DNA of 64,000 nucleotides from Hygrocybe punicea (Eukaryota > Basidiomycota > Agaricomycetes > Agaricales > Hygrophoraceae), in NCBI GenBank assembly GCA_963556145.1, contig OY744462.1, forward strand, positions 2,852,001-2,916,000, in the 5' to 3' direction. Shown here in pieces: positions 1-10,630 of this stretch. The notes beneath the pieces are model-generated. The model was given only the letters and a program-made list of their open reading frames with translations. It had not been told where the DNA came from and ran no database searches. The position numbers were made by a program, and so were the translations under genes. The first letter of the stretch is position 1. Each line of letters opens with the position of its first letter.

Positions 1-812
1 GTGAGGGACATACCTGGGCCGGTAGGTGGGCACACCACCCTCCCAGCCTTCAACTCCCCGTCGTCGTCGTCGTGTTGGTGTTGGTGTTGTAAGGGGTGGT
101 GGAGGCGACAATGGTCGCGATCATCCACGTTTGATGCGGCAGGTGGCTGCTGCCGCCGGTGCTGCTCTGCTGCTGCTGCTGCAGTTGCAGTTGCGGTTGC
201 GGTTGCGGTTGCGGTTGCTGCTGCTGCTGTTGCTGTTGCTGTCATTTGGGGCCATTTGGCCGTTGTCGGGGTGGTGGCATTGGTGGTGTTGCCACTGCCG
301 TTGCTGCTGCTGCTGCTGCTGCCCTTGATTCACTCCGACTCGCATTGGAACGCAAGGGAGGTTGTTGGGTGGAGTTGACCGAGGGCACCTTCTTTATGCG
401 GTCAAGGTGGGCCACGGGGGGCTGTTCTATGTAATAAAATGTCAGTAAAATATAGTATGAAGCTGTTACTTACTGTGGTTGTTGAGTAACATTAGTGTTG
501 AGTCGAAATTAGGGTGTCGCGCGAGTATGTTTAAGGTCACATGACCTAAGTTCATGTGACTGCATAGAAAAAAATGTGAAAAATTCAGTATCTAAATGAG
601 TATCTACGTAGGTAACTATACATTACGGTTCGCGGTTTGAACCGCATTTGAATGTGGTTTGAACCACATGTCAGTGCTGGAACCGCAAACGGAACCAGCG
701 GTTCGGTTCAGCCAAAGGGCTGATTCCCGGCTGAACCAGAACCGAACTTCCGGTTCGGTTCGCGGTTCAAACCGGGTTCGGTTCGGTTCCGAACCGAACT
801 TCGGCATCACTA
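1..812. mobile_element. hAT-like non-autonomous element, right part (start lies outside the window)
   Basis: The right end at 812 reads, on the minus strand, TAGTGATGCCGAAGTTCGG. This matches the left terminus of the element at 57657 (TAGTGTTGCCGAAGTTCAG). The 200 bp before it are packed with subterminal GGTTCGGTTC-type motifs on both strands (about 620-800). Bases 1-50 resemble an internal block of the element at 12294-13444 (about 13025-13075). No transposase is visible, so this is a MITE-like derivative. The 8 bp after the end (813-820) would be the target duplication, but its partner is outside the window. Family placement in hAT rests on its relatives with 8-bp duplications. Confidence 0.65.
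148..325. repeat. CTG/TTGC-type triplet and hexamer repeat tract
   Basis: Impure runs of gctgct, ttgcggttgcgg and tgctgctg fill this stretch inside the element at the window start. All frames are open and give poly-Leu, poly-Ala/Val or poly-Ser/Asn. This explains the long overlapping open frames here, which I do not regard as genes. Similar tracts occur in the related element at 58158-58276 and 59404-59650. Confidence 0.8.
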
Positions 813-872
813 TAACATTCACAAACCTTATGGTATGTGATCTCAGTATACCTTGTTCACCCAGACCACTGA

Positions 873-1307
873 CAAGAATCAGATGGACCTGGTAAATGGT
901 TGCTTGACCCCCTCGTACATGCAAAATTCAACACAGATCCTGTCATGGTTTCATTCAAGACGGAATATGATGGTGGTCGGTGGAGTGGCCGCACTGCCAA
1001 GACGCTGAAGTCTTGGTTTATCACAGAGCATCTACGCCCTGGAGAGGTTGCATTGACATGGACTGACAATAGAGCTGCGGTTCGCTTGGCCGATGTGCAC
1101 ATTCAATTCCTGGAGCCAGCGTGGCCCATCCTCAACCAGAGGGTATTGATCATTGAAGGCACCAACATAGGGGAAATTGGTATACTTGAGAAAAGGAAGA
1201 GGGGAGGAAAGTTGACCATAAAATTGGTTGTAGTAAAGCTTGATCATTCCAATGTTTACATAGAAATACCGGAGACTGCCCTTTGTCGTATTAGTGATCA
1301 AGAATAA
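873..1307 (+). pseudogene. Coding remnant with a KOW-like segment
   Basis: An open frame follows a TGA at 870-872 and ends at 1307, with no ATG at its start, so it is a fragment or an internal exon. The segment after about residue 90 (RVLIIEGTNIGEIGILEK) has the hydrophobic-Gly-hydrophobic-Gly pattern of a KOW motif, as in Spt5/NusG-type and ribosomal proteins. The upstream part (WTDNRAAVRLADVHIQF) is not recognised. It lies between a transposon end (812) and further remnants. The neighbourhood is mobile, so a transposon-dispersed gene fragment is as likely as a decayed host gene. Confidence 0.35.
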
Positions 1308-1835
1308 TGAATATTTACATATCTGCCACCCTATCCGTGAAGTCTGACTCAAACGAGGAAGAGGTATGTCTGCAAATCCAAGCAAAAGAGGAAGAGGAGG
1401 GTTGAAGGGTTGTTATGAATTTCCTTATGTACGTCAATTCCGCCTAGATCAAATCTAGACCAAACCTAATATACCTGTTTGACGCCAGACATGTTGACAG
1501 GTAACTCATCATTGATGACTACGACTATGCCCTTTGTATAACATGAAGAAAGCCTTTGTCCATAAGTGTGTCAATATCATCAGCTTCCAGAATACCAGGT
1601 GAATATTGATGGAAGGGACGGTTGTTCTTAGGATCGACGATCTGATATTGGATGAGTCATTTCCCATGATAGTAGAGGCCCCAGACTCACCAAGCATGTA
1701 GCGATGTTTAACAATTCGGCAAGTCTTATCAAATCAAGGTCCCCATTTGGTTGGCAGTCATAATTGATTTCTCGCATGTGATGCCAGTCTTTGGCATTTG
1801 TGTAGAGACGAAGGACCACCGTTCTGATTGGAGTT
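1308..1835. other. No recognisable gene
   Basis: About 530 bp with only short open frames on both strands, none with a motif I recognise. It may be intron or decayed sequence belonging to the coding remnants on either side. Confidence 0.5.
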
Positions 1836-2282
1836 CTAGCTGCTTGTCAGCGTAACAGTCGTTGTCATGAGATCTGATGCCGACCTTTTCTTCTGCTTCC
1901 TCTTTCTCTTGTTGACCAACTGGCCATCGGTCTTTAGATGCTGATTGGTAAGTAGTCTTGCAAGAGTTGGAAAACCAACCTCATGTGTTTGCAGGGGTTC
2001 TGGACTTCGTCTTGGCGCGTCAACATATGTATTTACTTCACTCTTGCATGATGGTGACTGTAATGCAGGTCTTGGAGGCAGCACTTGCGAACATTCAGGT
2101 CTCCGTCTCGGCAGGTCACTCAAAGCAGGCGTAGATGCTTGGCCGCCTGGTCGTGGCGTTGCGATAGTTCTTTTCCTCTGAAAGGGTATGAGTTGTTTCC
2201 ATTGTTTCAAATCAGTCGAGCCTCACAAAGTCATGCAGGGCAGCGATATAGTCCTTTTTGATAGGTTTGCCCCGCTGTCCAC
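1836..2282 (-). pseudogene. 3' part of a gene interrupted by the LTR retrotransposon
   Basis: Reading the minus strand away from the LTR edge at 2282, a frame begins with TYQKDYIAALHDF. It is followed by a plausible intron (gtgagg...tttcag) and resumes as RKRTIATPRPGGQ. It continues through a proline- and arginine-rich stretch to a stop at 1836-1838, with a basic cluster (KRKRKQKKR) near the end that could be a nuclear signal. The upstream half is at 15314-15525. Together the two halves suggest a SAP-like helix-turn-helix (LRSLCKKFELLV... plus KDYIAALHDF) with a low-complexity tail. Gene identity is unknown. Confidence 0.45.
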
Positions 2283-4350
2283 TGATATGGTTTCCACGTC
2301 TATGACCCCGGATAAAGAGATAATAAATGATGAAAAATGTCGCAAAGGTGCGAACGAGACTTGGGGACACTCCCGACAATAACACGATAGTGCGCGATAG
2401 TGCGCGATAATATGCGCGATAAAATAAACAAACGCGAAGAGTCGCAAGACAACGCGATGTCGCAATGCAGTGATAAACAAGGATCGGAAGGCTTAGCTGG
2501 GTGTCCTAGATGACAGCGCAATACGCGGTGATGACGCTACGAGACGGAGGTTCTGCGCTACGACTTAGGTCACGATAGTGGAGAGTACACGATGAGGAGA
2601 GACGCAGATTCAAGTGAGAATGACTAGATCTTTTTAAAACTTAAGACGCAAACTAGTGGAGAGGGGAGAACTGGGTTCTTCTTTTTTTATTTTCTACTAC
2701 AGGACATATTTTATATTCTAAAAGGATAGGGGTTTAAGGGTGGTTGAGTGAAATAGAAATGCAGCGAAATATCGCATGAAAGCGACGAAATGGGAACGGA
2801 ATAGCGAAGGATTTGAAATATCAGCGAATATCACATGAAAGTCGGCGAAAAGAAGAAGATAAACCGGATGAATTACATTTCTGGTATCGGGCTTGGTGTC
2901 CGAACGTGTAGGACGTGTTTAACAGTCATAGTTAATGGCACGGGTAACCCCCGGGTACAACTGGGTGTACCCGTACCTGTACCTGGCTTTACCCGTACCC
3001 GTGGCGACGGGTACGGGTTCTGGTGGGTATGGGTACGGGTACACCTAGTTACCCAGGGGTATCCCACCACAATGTGGTGGGGTGCTGGTGAGGTGTCACT
3101 GGTGAGGTCTCGAACCCCCTGCAACCTCGCGAATGCAGCCCAACGTCAATTGACGTTGGGGTTGCGTACTCGCGAGGTGTTGGCCAGGGGGGCGGGGACC
3201 TGGGCACTGGTGCCAGGAACCTCGCACACCGTACCCGTTATTGGCGGGTACCCACCACATTCCATCCTAAGTACCTCGCAAACAACGGGGGCGCGTCAAT
3301 TGACGTGCTCCGTTTGTTTTCACGAGGTTGGATGGGGCTGGGGAGTTTCCATGGGCGTCCGCGCATGCTCACTACCTCGCGTGCTCACTACCTCGCGAAC
3401 AACAGGGACACGTCAATTGACGCACTCCGTGTTTTTGCGAGGTTGGATGGGGCTGGGGACGTCCCATGGGCGTCCGCCTCGTTTCCATCGTCCGTTGCCC
3501 CCATCCCCGTTCCCATGCTCGCTGTCCTCGTCGTCCCCATTGTCGTCGTCCCCATTGCCGTCATCGTCCCCGTTGCCGTCATCCTTCTTGTCCCGGTCTC
3601 CGTTGTCCTCGTTGTCCCGTTCCCCCGTTGTCGTCTTCCCGTTGTCGTAGTTGCCGTTCCTGCTTTGTCGTCGTCTTCCCGTTCTTGCCGTCATTGCGTT
3701 CGTCGTCATTCTTGTCTTCGTTTACCCCGTCGTCCTCATTCCCGTCATCCTTGTTCTTGCTGTCATGGTCGGCCTGGGTTGTCCCCGTTCTCGGCTGCGT
3801 CCCATCTGCTTGTTGCTGTTGCCGTGTTCGCGTTCGTTTGGCGCGAGGGTGCAGGAAAAAAACCTAAAAGTATTTAAGTAGTTAGTAGAATAAATGAATA
3901 AATGAATAGAATGCTTACCTGGGGTGCCCTGGCACCCACACCCGTTGCCATGTCATTGTTGTTGAAGGAAATCATATGTCACGGGACTGTGACAGTACCC
4001 GTGAGCTAACCCGTGAAAACCCGTACCCAGCGGCACGGGTACGGGTTTGTCACGGGTCCCGATGTGGCTACCCATACCCGTACCCGGGCCTACCCATAGG
4101 AAAAACCCGCACAGGTTCATGTACCCGTGCAATACACTAAACAGTCATGTGTCAGCGTATTAAGACCGGGTCGCGCGGTTAAGATACAGCGAAGATGTCG
4201 CAGTCACGCGCACATCAATCGGCGTAAGTCGCGCAAGTCGCGGGTGGTGCGCTGATGTTTCGCATGTACGCGGGACTGCGGAAGAGTCGTAGGGAAAGTA
4301 GAATTGACCATATGAGAGATTCCATGCCCAAAGGGAGAGACTGCGTATCA
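2283..4350 (-). repeat. 3' LTR, split by a hAT-like insertion
   Basis: LTR sequence occupies 2283-2928 and 4148-4350. Counting the 8-bp duplication once, these add to 849 bp, exactly the length of the intact partner at 14465-15313. It begins TGATATGGTTTCC and ends GACTGCGTATCA. Most differences from the partner are C/T or G/A transitions at CpG positions. Confidence 0.95.
2929..4139. mobile_element. hAT-like non-autonomous element 1
   Basis: It is flanked by the perfect 8-bp duplication AACAGTCA (2921-2928 and 4140-4147), diagnostic of hAT-type insertion. The intact LTR has the site once, with one change (AACAGTCG). The termini are imperfect inverted repeats: TAGTTAATGGCACGGGTA on the left, and TAGTGTATTGCACGGGTA on the right read on the minus strand. 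Both subterminal regions are dense in ACCCGTACC motifs, a usual hAT feature thought to bind transposase. The interior holds palindromic units around CGTCAATTGACG (near 3150, 3300 and 3415) and a C/T-rich tract (about 3480-3790). No transposase is encoded. Confidence 0.9.
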
Positions 4351-4362
4351 TTTTTCCTCCTC
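4351..4362 (-). promoter_or_regulatory. Polypurine tract (plus-strand primer) of the retrotransposon
   Basis: On the minus strand the bases abutting the 3' LTR are GAGGAGGAAAAA, an all-purine run ending exactly where the LTR begins (TGATACGC). This is the expected position and composition of the plus-strand primer for reverse transcription. A 35-bp block including most of this run recurs inside pol at 8318-8352. Confidence 0.85.
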
Positions 4363-4490
4363 ACTGAAATCTTGACTGTCCTCAGTCAATCGCATGGGCC
4401 GTGGGAAAGTCACGTGCGAGTCTGACTCATAAACAGAAGTGACGCGTCGATGTTCGCGAACCTTCATTTCGATATCCAACACCACTTTGT

Positions 4491-5273
4491 ATGACGACAC
4501 ACCCCATGGCCGAATTTGTTGCCGCTGCCTTCGAGGCCCTCAAGACGCACACGGACACGAAACCAGCGGAGGGTGCTGCCGGAGAAGAGTGGATCGCGTG
4601 GGGACAGGATTTTGAAGAACTCCTGGTAAGTCATCGCAACTGCGCTAACCTTTTCGCTGACTACCGTTGATCAACAGTACAATTATCTCGAGTTCGAATG
4701 AACAACCGGGCCGATAGAGAGTAGCGAGGAAGTCGAGGAGATGCGGAGGGACGCCGTTGCGGCGTTGGACTTCATAGAGGATGAGAAGGCATTGCAATGG
4801 GGCAGGAAGATTTTGCTCCCGAGGTTGCATGGCAAAGCGAAGAAGGCATGAGAAGACGCGAAGAAGGCGCACAAGCAAGCCCAGGCGGAACAGAAAGCAC
4901 GCGATGCGCAAGAAGCCAAAGAGAAGAAGGCTCGCGAGGCCGAGATTGAGCAGGCCAGGTTGGCGAAGGAGGTCGCGGACAAAGCTGCGGAGCAAAAGGA
5001 ACGCGCGAAGAATCTATACGCGCGGTTCCTGCGCAAGGAGATCACACGGGACGAGATGGCGGGGTTGATGATGGGTTCGAACAAGCTGGACAGGGGCAGT
5101 GAGACAGAAGCGAGCTCGCAGGGAGAAGAGGAGATAGGATTCGAAACGGAATACGAAGGGCAGGGGGGGTCATCGAAAAAGCACAAGAGGGTCGGTCCCG
5201 GTGTAGAGGGTCCTCAACCCTCTGAGGCCGTAACATCGATATCTTGCGAATCCGCTCAAACCCGACGTCTCTA
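4491..5273 (+). pseudogene. Antisense cargo gene of the retrotransposon, coiled-coil part (two stops)
   Basis: It lies between integrase and 3' LTR, on the strand opposite gag-pol. ATG at 4491 opens MTTHPMAEFVAAAFEALK. A good intron follows (gtaagtcatcg...gatcaacag, about 4626-4677), and the frame then runs to 5273. The second exon is a charged, alanine-rich predicted coiled coil (KKAHKQAQAEQKARDAQEAK and onward), ending with an acidic/Ser segment and KKHKR. Two in-frame TGA codons interrupt it (about 4699 and 4849). Either could come from CGA (Arg) by one CpG transition, fitting the decay seen in the LTRs. I do not recognise the family. It may be one gene with the zinc-cluster exons at 5941-6570. 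Confidence 0.6.
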
Positions 5274-5940
5274 GCAATCTACGCTCAAACCCGACGCAAC
5301 CCGACGCAACCCGATGCATACCGACTAGCACGGCTGCTCACGTACCTGGTCGGTCCATCTCCTAAACTCACGGAACTTCAAATATCAAAGATAGATCTCA
5401 TCGGACTGGAATCCCGACGTCGGACTTGCCTTATTCGCGCCTAGCGTCTCCCTTATGGAGATATAGTAAAGTATATTACATCTTTTACGGTTTTTATATC
5501 TTCCACCCATTTTCCCTGTCATGGTCGCCTCGCAACCCTCTTCCTACTTTTCCATTTTTATTCTCCTTTGTTTTCTCTCATCGGCCAAGGACTCTTGTCC
5601 GAATCTAGGTACAGAAATTTGTAGTATAAAAAAACGGTGCCCAAGCGCTGTCTCATAATAAGAAACCAGTTCCCCCATTTCCTCTCTCTGAGAATCAGCC
5701 TCTCAGTAAAATCCATCGCACACACTACTCGTCGGTTTCCTCGACGCTCTCCCCGTCCTTCTACCGTCTTAATCTCTACGTTTCTCGTCACCCGACACCC
5801 GACCCGCCGTACCCGACACTGTCGGCTTCGTCGGCTTCGACCGGCCTCGATAGATTTCAGTAGTTTACTTGGCGGCTTCTTATCATTTATATCCTATCAT
5901 CTTACTGAAGCTCGCTAGACTATTCCTAGTCACTTTCATG
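5274..5940 (+). other. Stretch without a gene inside the retrotransposon cargo region
   Basis: Pyrimidine-rich sequence on the plus strand with repeated cccgac/acccga motifs (5280-5320, 5790-5820) and no supported coding frame. It could be an intron or UTR of the cargo gene, or an inserted solo LTR. I could not find matching termini that would prove an insertion. Confidence 0.4.
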
Positions 5941-6570
5941 CTGACCCCCACAGGCTTAGGATTACTATTCCGCAGCCACCCCGACCTCGCCTTTACACCG
6001 GGAAGGACCTTCGCGATGTCCAAGGCAAGGTAAGTAACTAGTCAAACTTTACCATTCGTCTGCACTCATGAAAACTTCGTAGTGCGATCGTTGCCGTGCA
6101 GCGAGGGCGGCTGACGTCGTTTGCGAGTTCGACGAGCAGGACCCGCGGTGCAGGAGGTGCCGCGACGCGAAGCAAGGATGCTTTTGGAACGGGGTGAACC
6201 GGATGGGGCAGAGGAAACGCGGGCGGAGCACGCCGAGGAAGCCGGTTTCCAGCAAAGGTCGCGTGGACAAGGGAAAGGTGCGGGTGGATAAGGGGAAAGG
6301 GAGGGAGAGAAACCAGCTGCCCCCCCGAGGTAAGTCACTAAAACGACAGGGTATCGAACACGCTGACTGACCATCATAGCCTATATTGGTACCCGTCCGC
6401 CACGAAGTGTGCGGGTCATGGACATGGAAGCACGCAAACGCGTGTTACGGGAAGAGATTGCGGTGATCGAAGAACGGGTCACGGTGTGGGTGAGAGCGCA
6501 GACCGAAATGAGGCAGGAGTTGGTGCAGCTGGAGGACGAGGAGGAGGAGTACGGCGAATATGAGGAGTAA
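5941..6570 (+). pseudogene. Antisense cargo gene, six-cysteine zinc-cluster part
   Basis: The first exon ends ...RDVQGK before an intron (gtaagtaact...cttcgtag, about 6030-6080). The next exon starts CDRCRAARAADVVCEF and continues to CRRCRDAKQGCFW. The spacing is C-x2-C-x9-C-x8-C-x2-C-x6-C, a variant of the fungal Zn(II)2Cys6 cluster (usually x6 between the second and third Cys). A Lys/Arg-rich segment with VDKGK repeats follows. A second intron (about 6330-6379) leads to an acidic helical end (VIEERVTVWVRAQTEMRQEL) and TAA at 6568-6570. A DNA-binding role is inferred from the cluster. The true start is unclear because ATG 5938 is out of frame with the cluster. Confidence 0.6.
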
Positions 6571-6883
6571 ACGGGAGAAGGTGCGAAAACGCGCGTGCGC
6601 CATCTGTGTTATATATGTAAAACCTTTTTAGCTGTTTTCATATATGTATTATAATAATTTGTCTGCTCTCGAATTGTATGCAAGAAGCGAAAGAAAGTGG
6701 AGGAAACAAGTATAAACTTATCTAGGGGAAAGGCTCAGTAGATCATCATTGCCGTAAAACCCCGCAAAGACGAAGTCTTGCGCGACAAAAGTCTCGCTCT
6801 TGTCGCGACTTGAATAATGTGCTAAAATAAAAAAGGAAGGTATAGGCGATGAGTGTAAAAATGAGACAAGCATAAAAATTCAG

Positions 6884-8386
6884 TCAATCGTCTTCGACAT
6901 CAGAACCGGGTTCCTGTGCTTCAGGAGGTTGTTCGTCGTCGGAAGTGTTTTCGAGTTCGTTTAGTCGTTGCGTGGGAATATCGAGGAAGCGCGGCGGGAG
7001 TGTGATTGAACAGTGAGCAAAATAGGGGACAACTCGAAATGCTGCGATTGGCCGGTGAAAGACAGACCCATCAAGTTCGCAGAGAATGTAAGCGCCGCCA
7101 AAGTTGCGCGAAATAATGATAAGGGGACCAAGATAGCGCGGGCGCATTTTCCGGTTTAGCGCTTTCTCTATCTGTGTGTTGCGAATGAGAACTAAGTCAC
7201 CGCTTTTAAAATCGAAGTTGCGAATTGTCTTCGCGTGTTGCTTTTCGAAACGTTGTGCTGCTTTCCGGCGAGCGTTGTAAACTTGCGAGTATATGCGATT
7301 AATATTGTCGCTATGTTTTTGGAGTGCGATCGCGCGTCGCGCAATCAGGTCTGTAGAGGATAGGACTGAATCCGGCGGGGGTTGAAGGTATGTTGCTTCT
7401 ACGATGTCGAGTGGTAATAGGGGATGAGCGCCAGTCGCTGCGAAGTAAGGTGAGCAGCCCATTCGTCGTTGGATAGTGATACGTTCGGCCCAAAATACTG
7501 AGTACGTCACATTGGCCCATCTAAACTGGTTGCCGTCCGCAGCTTTGAAGAGAGATTGTCGAACGTCATAGTGCGGTCGTTCCACGAGACTGTTTGCGCG
7601 GGAATTGTAGCCGGAGATGCGAATGTGGTTAACGTGGTATCGCTTCGAAAGATAAGTGAGAGATTTGATGAGCGCGGGTCCATTGTCTGTAACGATTTCG
7701 CGGAGAGAACCCCATTGACAGAGAATATCTTCGAATATCCAATCTCCGATTGCGTGAGCGTTTTCGTTGTGAAGGATTCTGAATTCAGGGTACTGAGTAA
7801 GCGAGCAGCGTCCTTGGATTATATATTTGTATCCGCTAGATGTCGGTAAGTGCATCGTGTCGATGAATATTTTGGCAAAAAGTGGGGCGGGCGTTGCGAT
7901 GACAGGGGGAATGAGAACCTGACGGGATTGGCAAAGCTGGCAAAGATGGCATGTGCGAACGAACCAGTGAATATCGGCTTGCATGTGTGGCCACCAGAAG
8001 TGTTCTGCAATCATAGCGCGAGTCGCATAAAATCCTTTGTGTCCTACTTCGTCGTGGGCTTGTCGCATAATTGATGTTTGGTGATCGCGCGATATGACTA
8101 ACTTGTGCGCGCCATTCTGGTCTTTGCGCCATAGTCTAGTTCCATTGAGGAAAAAGTCTGTACAGTATCGGATGAAGGTCGCGTAGTCGGAATCGGCAAG
8201 GCCGATCGGGCGATCTAAGTCGCTGAGCCATTTCTTTACTAGGGTTATGCGATCGTCTTCTCTGCAAGCAGCATCAGTGCACGGTACGTCGTCGTAGGTG
8301 AGCGTAGGATTGGATCCTTCCTCCTCACTGAAATGGTGACTGTCCCCAGTCACGAGCGCAGCAAAAGCGGAACAAGATCGCAACAA
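6884..8386 (-). pseudogene. Retrotransposon integrase region
   Basis: An open frame of 500 codons. Near residue 100 is the HHCC zinc-binding domain of integrases (HDEVGHKGFYATR..., then CHLCQLCQ). The DDE core follows, with FIDTMHLP (first Asp), IVTDNGPA (second Asp) and NSLVERPHYDVRQ (Glu). The C-terminal third has the beta-rich DLVLIRNTQIEK and MRPRYLGPL segments typical of gypsy integrases, then an acidic tail. It should cut and join element DNA in the nucleus. The upstream frame (RNase H) is not continuous with it, so it cannot be translated as one polyprotein in this copy. Confidence 0.9.
8318..8352 (-). repeat. Second copy of the polypurine-tract region inside pol
   Basis: This block matches 4354-4388, the 35 bp starting inside the 3' polypurine tract, at 32 of 35 positions in the same orientation. 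It encodes VTGDSHHFSEEEG at the start of the integrase frame. It could serve as a central polypurine tract or be a relic of internal duplication. Confidence 0.7.
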
Positions 8387-8501
8387 AGGCAGGGACGGTG
8401 GAGTAGTGGGACCTGCCAGTCACGTGACCAGGCTCCCACGGTTGACCTAGTTAGTAGCCTTCCCAATGTAGTAGTCAGTCTATCATCCTATCCATCCCGT
8501 C

Positions 8502-10595
8502 TTACCTCTCGAGTCCTGCGTGAGCCCCTGGAGAAGTACCTCGGTACCTCTCCAACGGATGAGGAGTATTGATCATATGCGCGAAACCATAAAGGCAGTC
8601 GATCAAGTCTTCAGTTTCTTCTACACTGTCCTTTTCCGGCGGGGAATCCAGAGGTTGTTGTACACGCCTTGAAAGACCATCCAGGCCGTGGTGCGTACCC
8701 GGGACGTGGACTATAGTGCAGTGGAAAGTGAGAATCGTGGCAATCCAGCGGTTAACGCTAGCACTTGGCGCAATGTCTGGGTTGCGTAGCATGCCTGTGA
8801 TGTAGCGCGCGTCTACTTCGATGACGAGATTACGAATGCCGATTAAGTACAGCCGCAGGTCGCAGAGCGCGCGATAAAGACCGAAGATTTCTAGTTTAGG
8901 TTGAGAGAAGCGCGACTCGCGATCATTTAGTGTGATAGAACCAAAGCGGTTGTAGAAACGGCGAGAAGGGTTGTCGGGATCACATTGACAGAGGATGTAT
9001 CCAACAGCGATGTAGGATGTGTCGACAGCAAGAATGACCGGCGAATCTGAAGTGTAGTCGATCGGACGAAGCGCAGGTTAATCGAGAATGGCCTGTTTCA
9101 GGTCTGCCTGAGTGGCGATCTGGTCAGGACCAAATTCGAAGGGTGCGTCTTTGCGCGTGAGTTTAACAAGATGATGCCCACGCTGCGCGAAGTTGCGGAT
9201 AAAGATTCGAAGAACGCCTACTGTGCCAAGGAACGAGCAGACGTCGGACAGGTTGTGGCAAGGGCCCCAGTTACGAATCGTGGCTAGTTTCTCTTCGTCG
9301 GGTAAGCGTCCGTTAGTTGTGCAGCGATGGCCTACTACTGTGATTTCAGGAGCGCAGAGGGTAGACTTGAAGGCGGAAAAGGTTCCCCCACAGTATTTCA
9401 TGCGCTGGACAATGCGATTAAGCGTAGTGAAATGTTCCCAGATGAAGCGGCGAATAGCCGGGTTCGCGGCGATAGTTTCGTAAGTGCGGTCGTGTAGGAG
9501 ATAGGACGATTTAGGGCCTTTAACTGGGACATCATCGATGTAAGGTATCGTCCACTGCGGGATCTCGGGTTGCAGGATGAAAGTAACGTCGTCATGGAAT
9601 ATCGGGACTGAATTTGTCCATCCCATAGGCAGAGTAACAAGTCGCAATGCTCCGAAAGGTGTTTGGAAGGTGGTGTAGTCGCGCGAAGATTCGGTGATAA
9701 GTCGCTCATCGTATCCAACGTATAAATCAAAGCAGGTGCCACAGGATCGACCAGCGAACTGTTCGGCCATGTGTTCGGGGATAGGAGGTACACCAGAATG
9801 CACGATCATCACCGCATTAAGAGGTTCGAGACTGTGAACCAAGCGAAGTGATTTACCACCTTTCTTCAGAACCGTAAACCAATGCGAGCGATAGGAGGAG
9901 TTCGAGGGTTCGTAGACTTTGGCATCAATTTTATGGCGAATAATATTGCATACTTCCTCATAGATACCAGGAGGAATAGGAATGTTGCACTGGACCCAGG
10001 GAGTGTGCGGTATTACGGGGAACTCGACAGGTGGAAAGAAGTCAGTGCGAAATCTTCCGCGCTCATTGTTGGTCCACGCGAAACCTTTCTCGTGTTTCTG
10101 TATAAAGTCGTGCATTAGTGCGCGCTCCGCTGGCCAGAGGAAGTCGCCTTCGTGAACTTTGTCGAACGCATCGCGACGTTCCTGCGTGTAGCGTTCTGTG
10201 GGAACGAAAGGTGGAGGATTTGGATCGAGGTTAGGAAGTTCAGCGAGTGGATCGCCAGTGATGTTGCGTATTATGCGGAATTTATCGGGGAGTTCAGCGA
10301 TGACAGGCTTGACCTTGCACACGACGGGCTTGTAGACTTTCTTTTGGGCGGCAAAAACGCTAGTGAAGTCATCTGATAGTGTAGAAGGAGACGCGGATGA
10401 AGCCGAATAGGAATAGGACGACACGGGATCTGTTGAGGAAGGAGAAACAGAAGTTGAATATAGTGGATTAGACGGGGAATCATTAGGAGAATCGCAGGCG
10501 GAAAGATAGACGCGGGGAACTGTAGACGAAGACGACGAGTCTGCTAAATGGGTATAAGATTCAATGTACGTAGCGTTGGTATGTTTGTCGTGCAC
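8502..10595 (-). pseudogene. Retrotransposon reverse transcriptase and RNase H region
   Basis: Reverse transcriptase occupies 9078-10595: IPPGIYEEVCNIIRHKID opening, FDLYVGYDER, FQTPFGALRL and LPMGWTNS, and the catalytic YIDD box (IPYIDDVPVKGP). An in-frame TAA (9078-9080) follows ...KQAILD. The same frame continues with RNase H features down to 8502: VILAVDTSYIAVGYIL, the ESRFSQPKLEIFGLYRAL segment, and a VPGTHHGLDGLSRR end like the gypsy HVPGxxNxxADxLSR motif. The single stop and the later frame break mark it as inactive. Confidence 0.92.
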
Positions 10596-10630
10596 TATTA
10601 CTAGCGCGATGTCTCCGTCATCTAGTGCGC

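Noticed and set aside
1..434. Several overlapping open frames rich in Ala/Val, Leu or Ser/Asn
   Set aside because: They are produced by the triplet repeat in all frames of both strands, and they lie in a transposon-like element.
2835..3881. Long plus-strand open frames up to 271 codons
   Set aside because: They run from LTR sequence into hAT-like element 1 across a known insertion boundary, with low-complexity Arg/Ser/Pro content and no domain.
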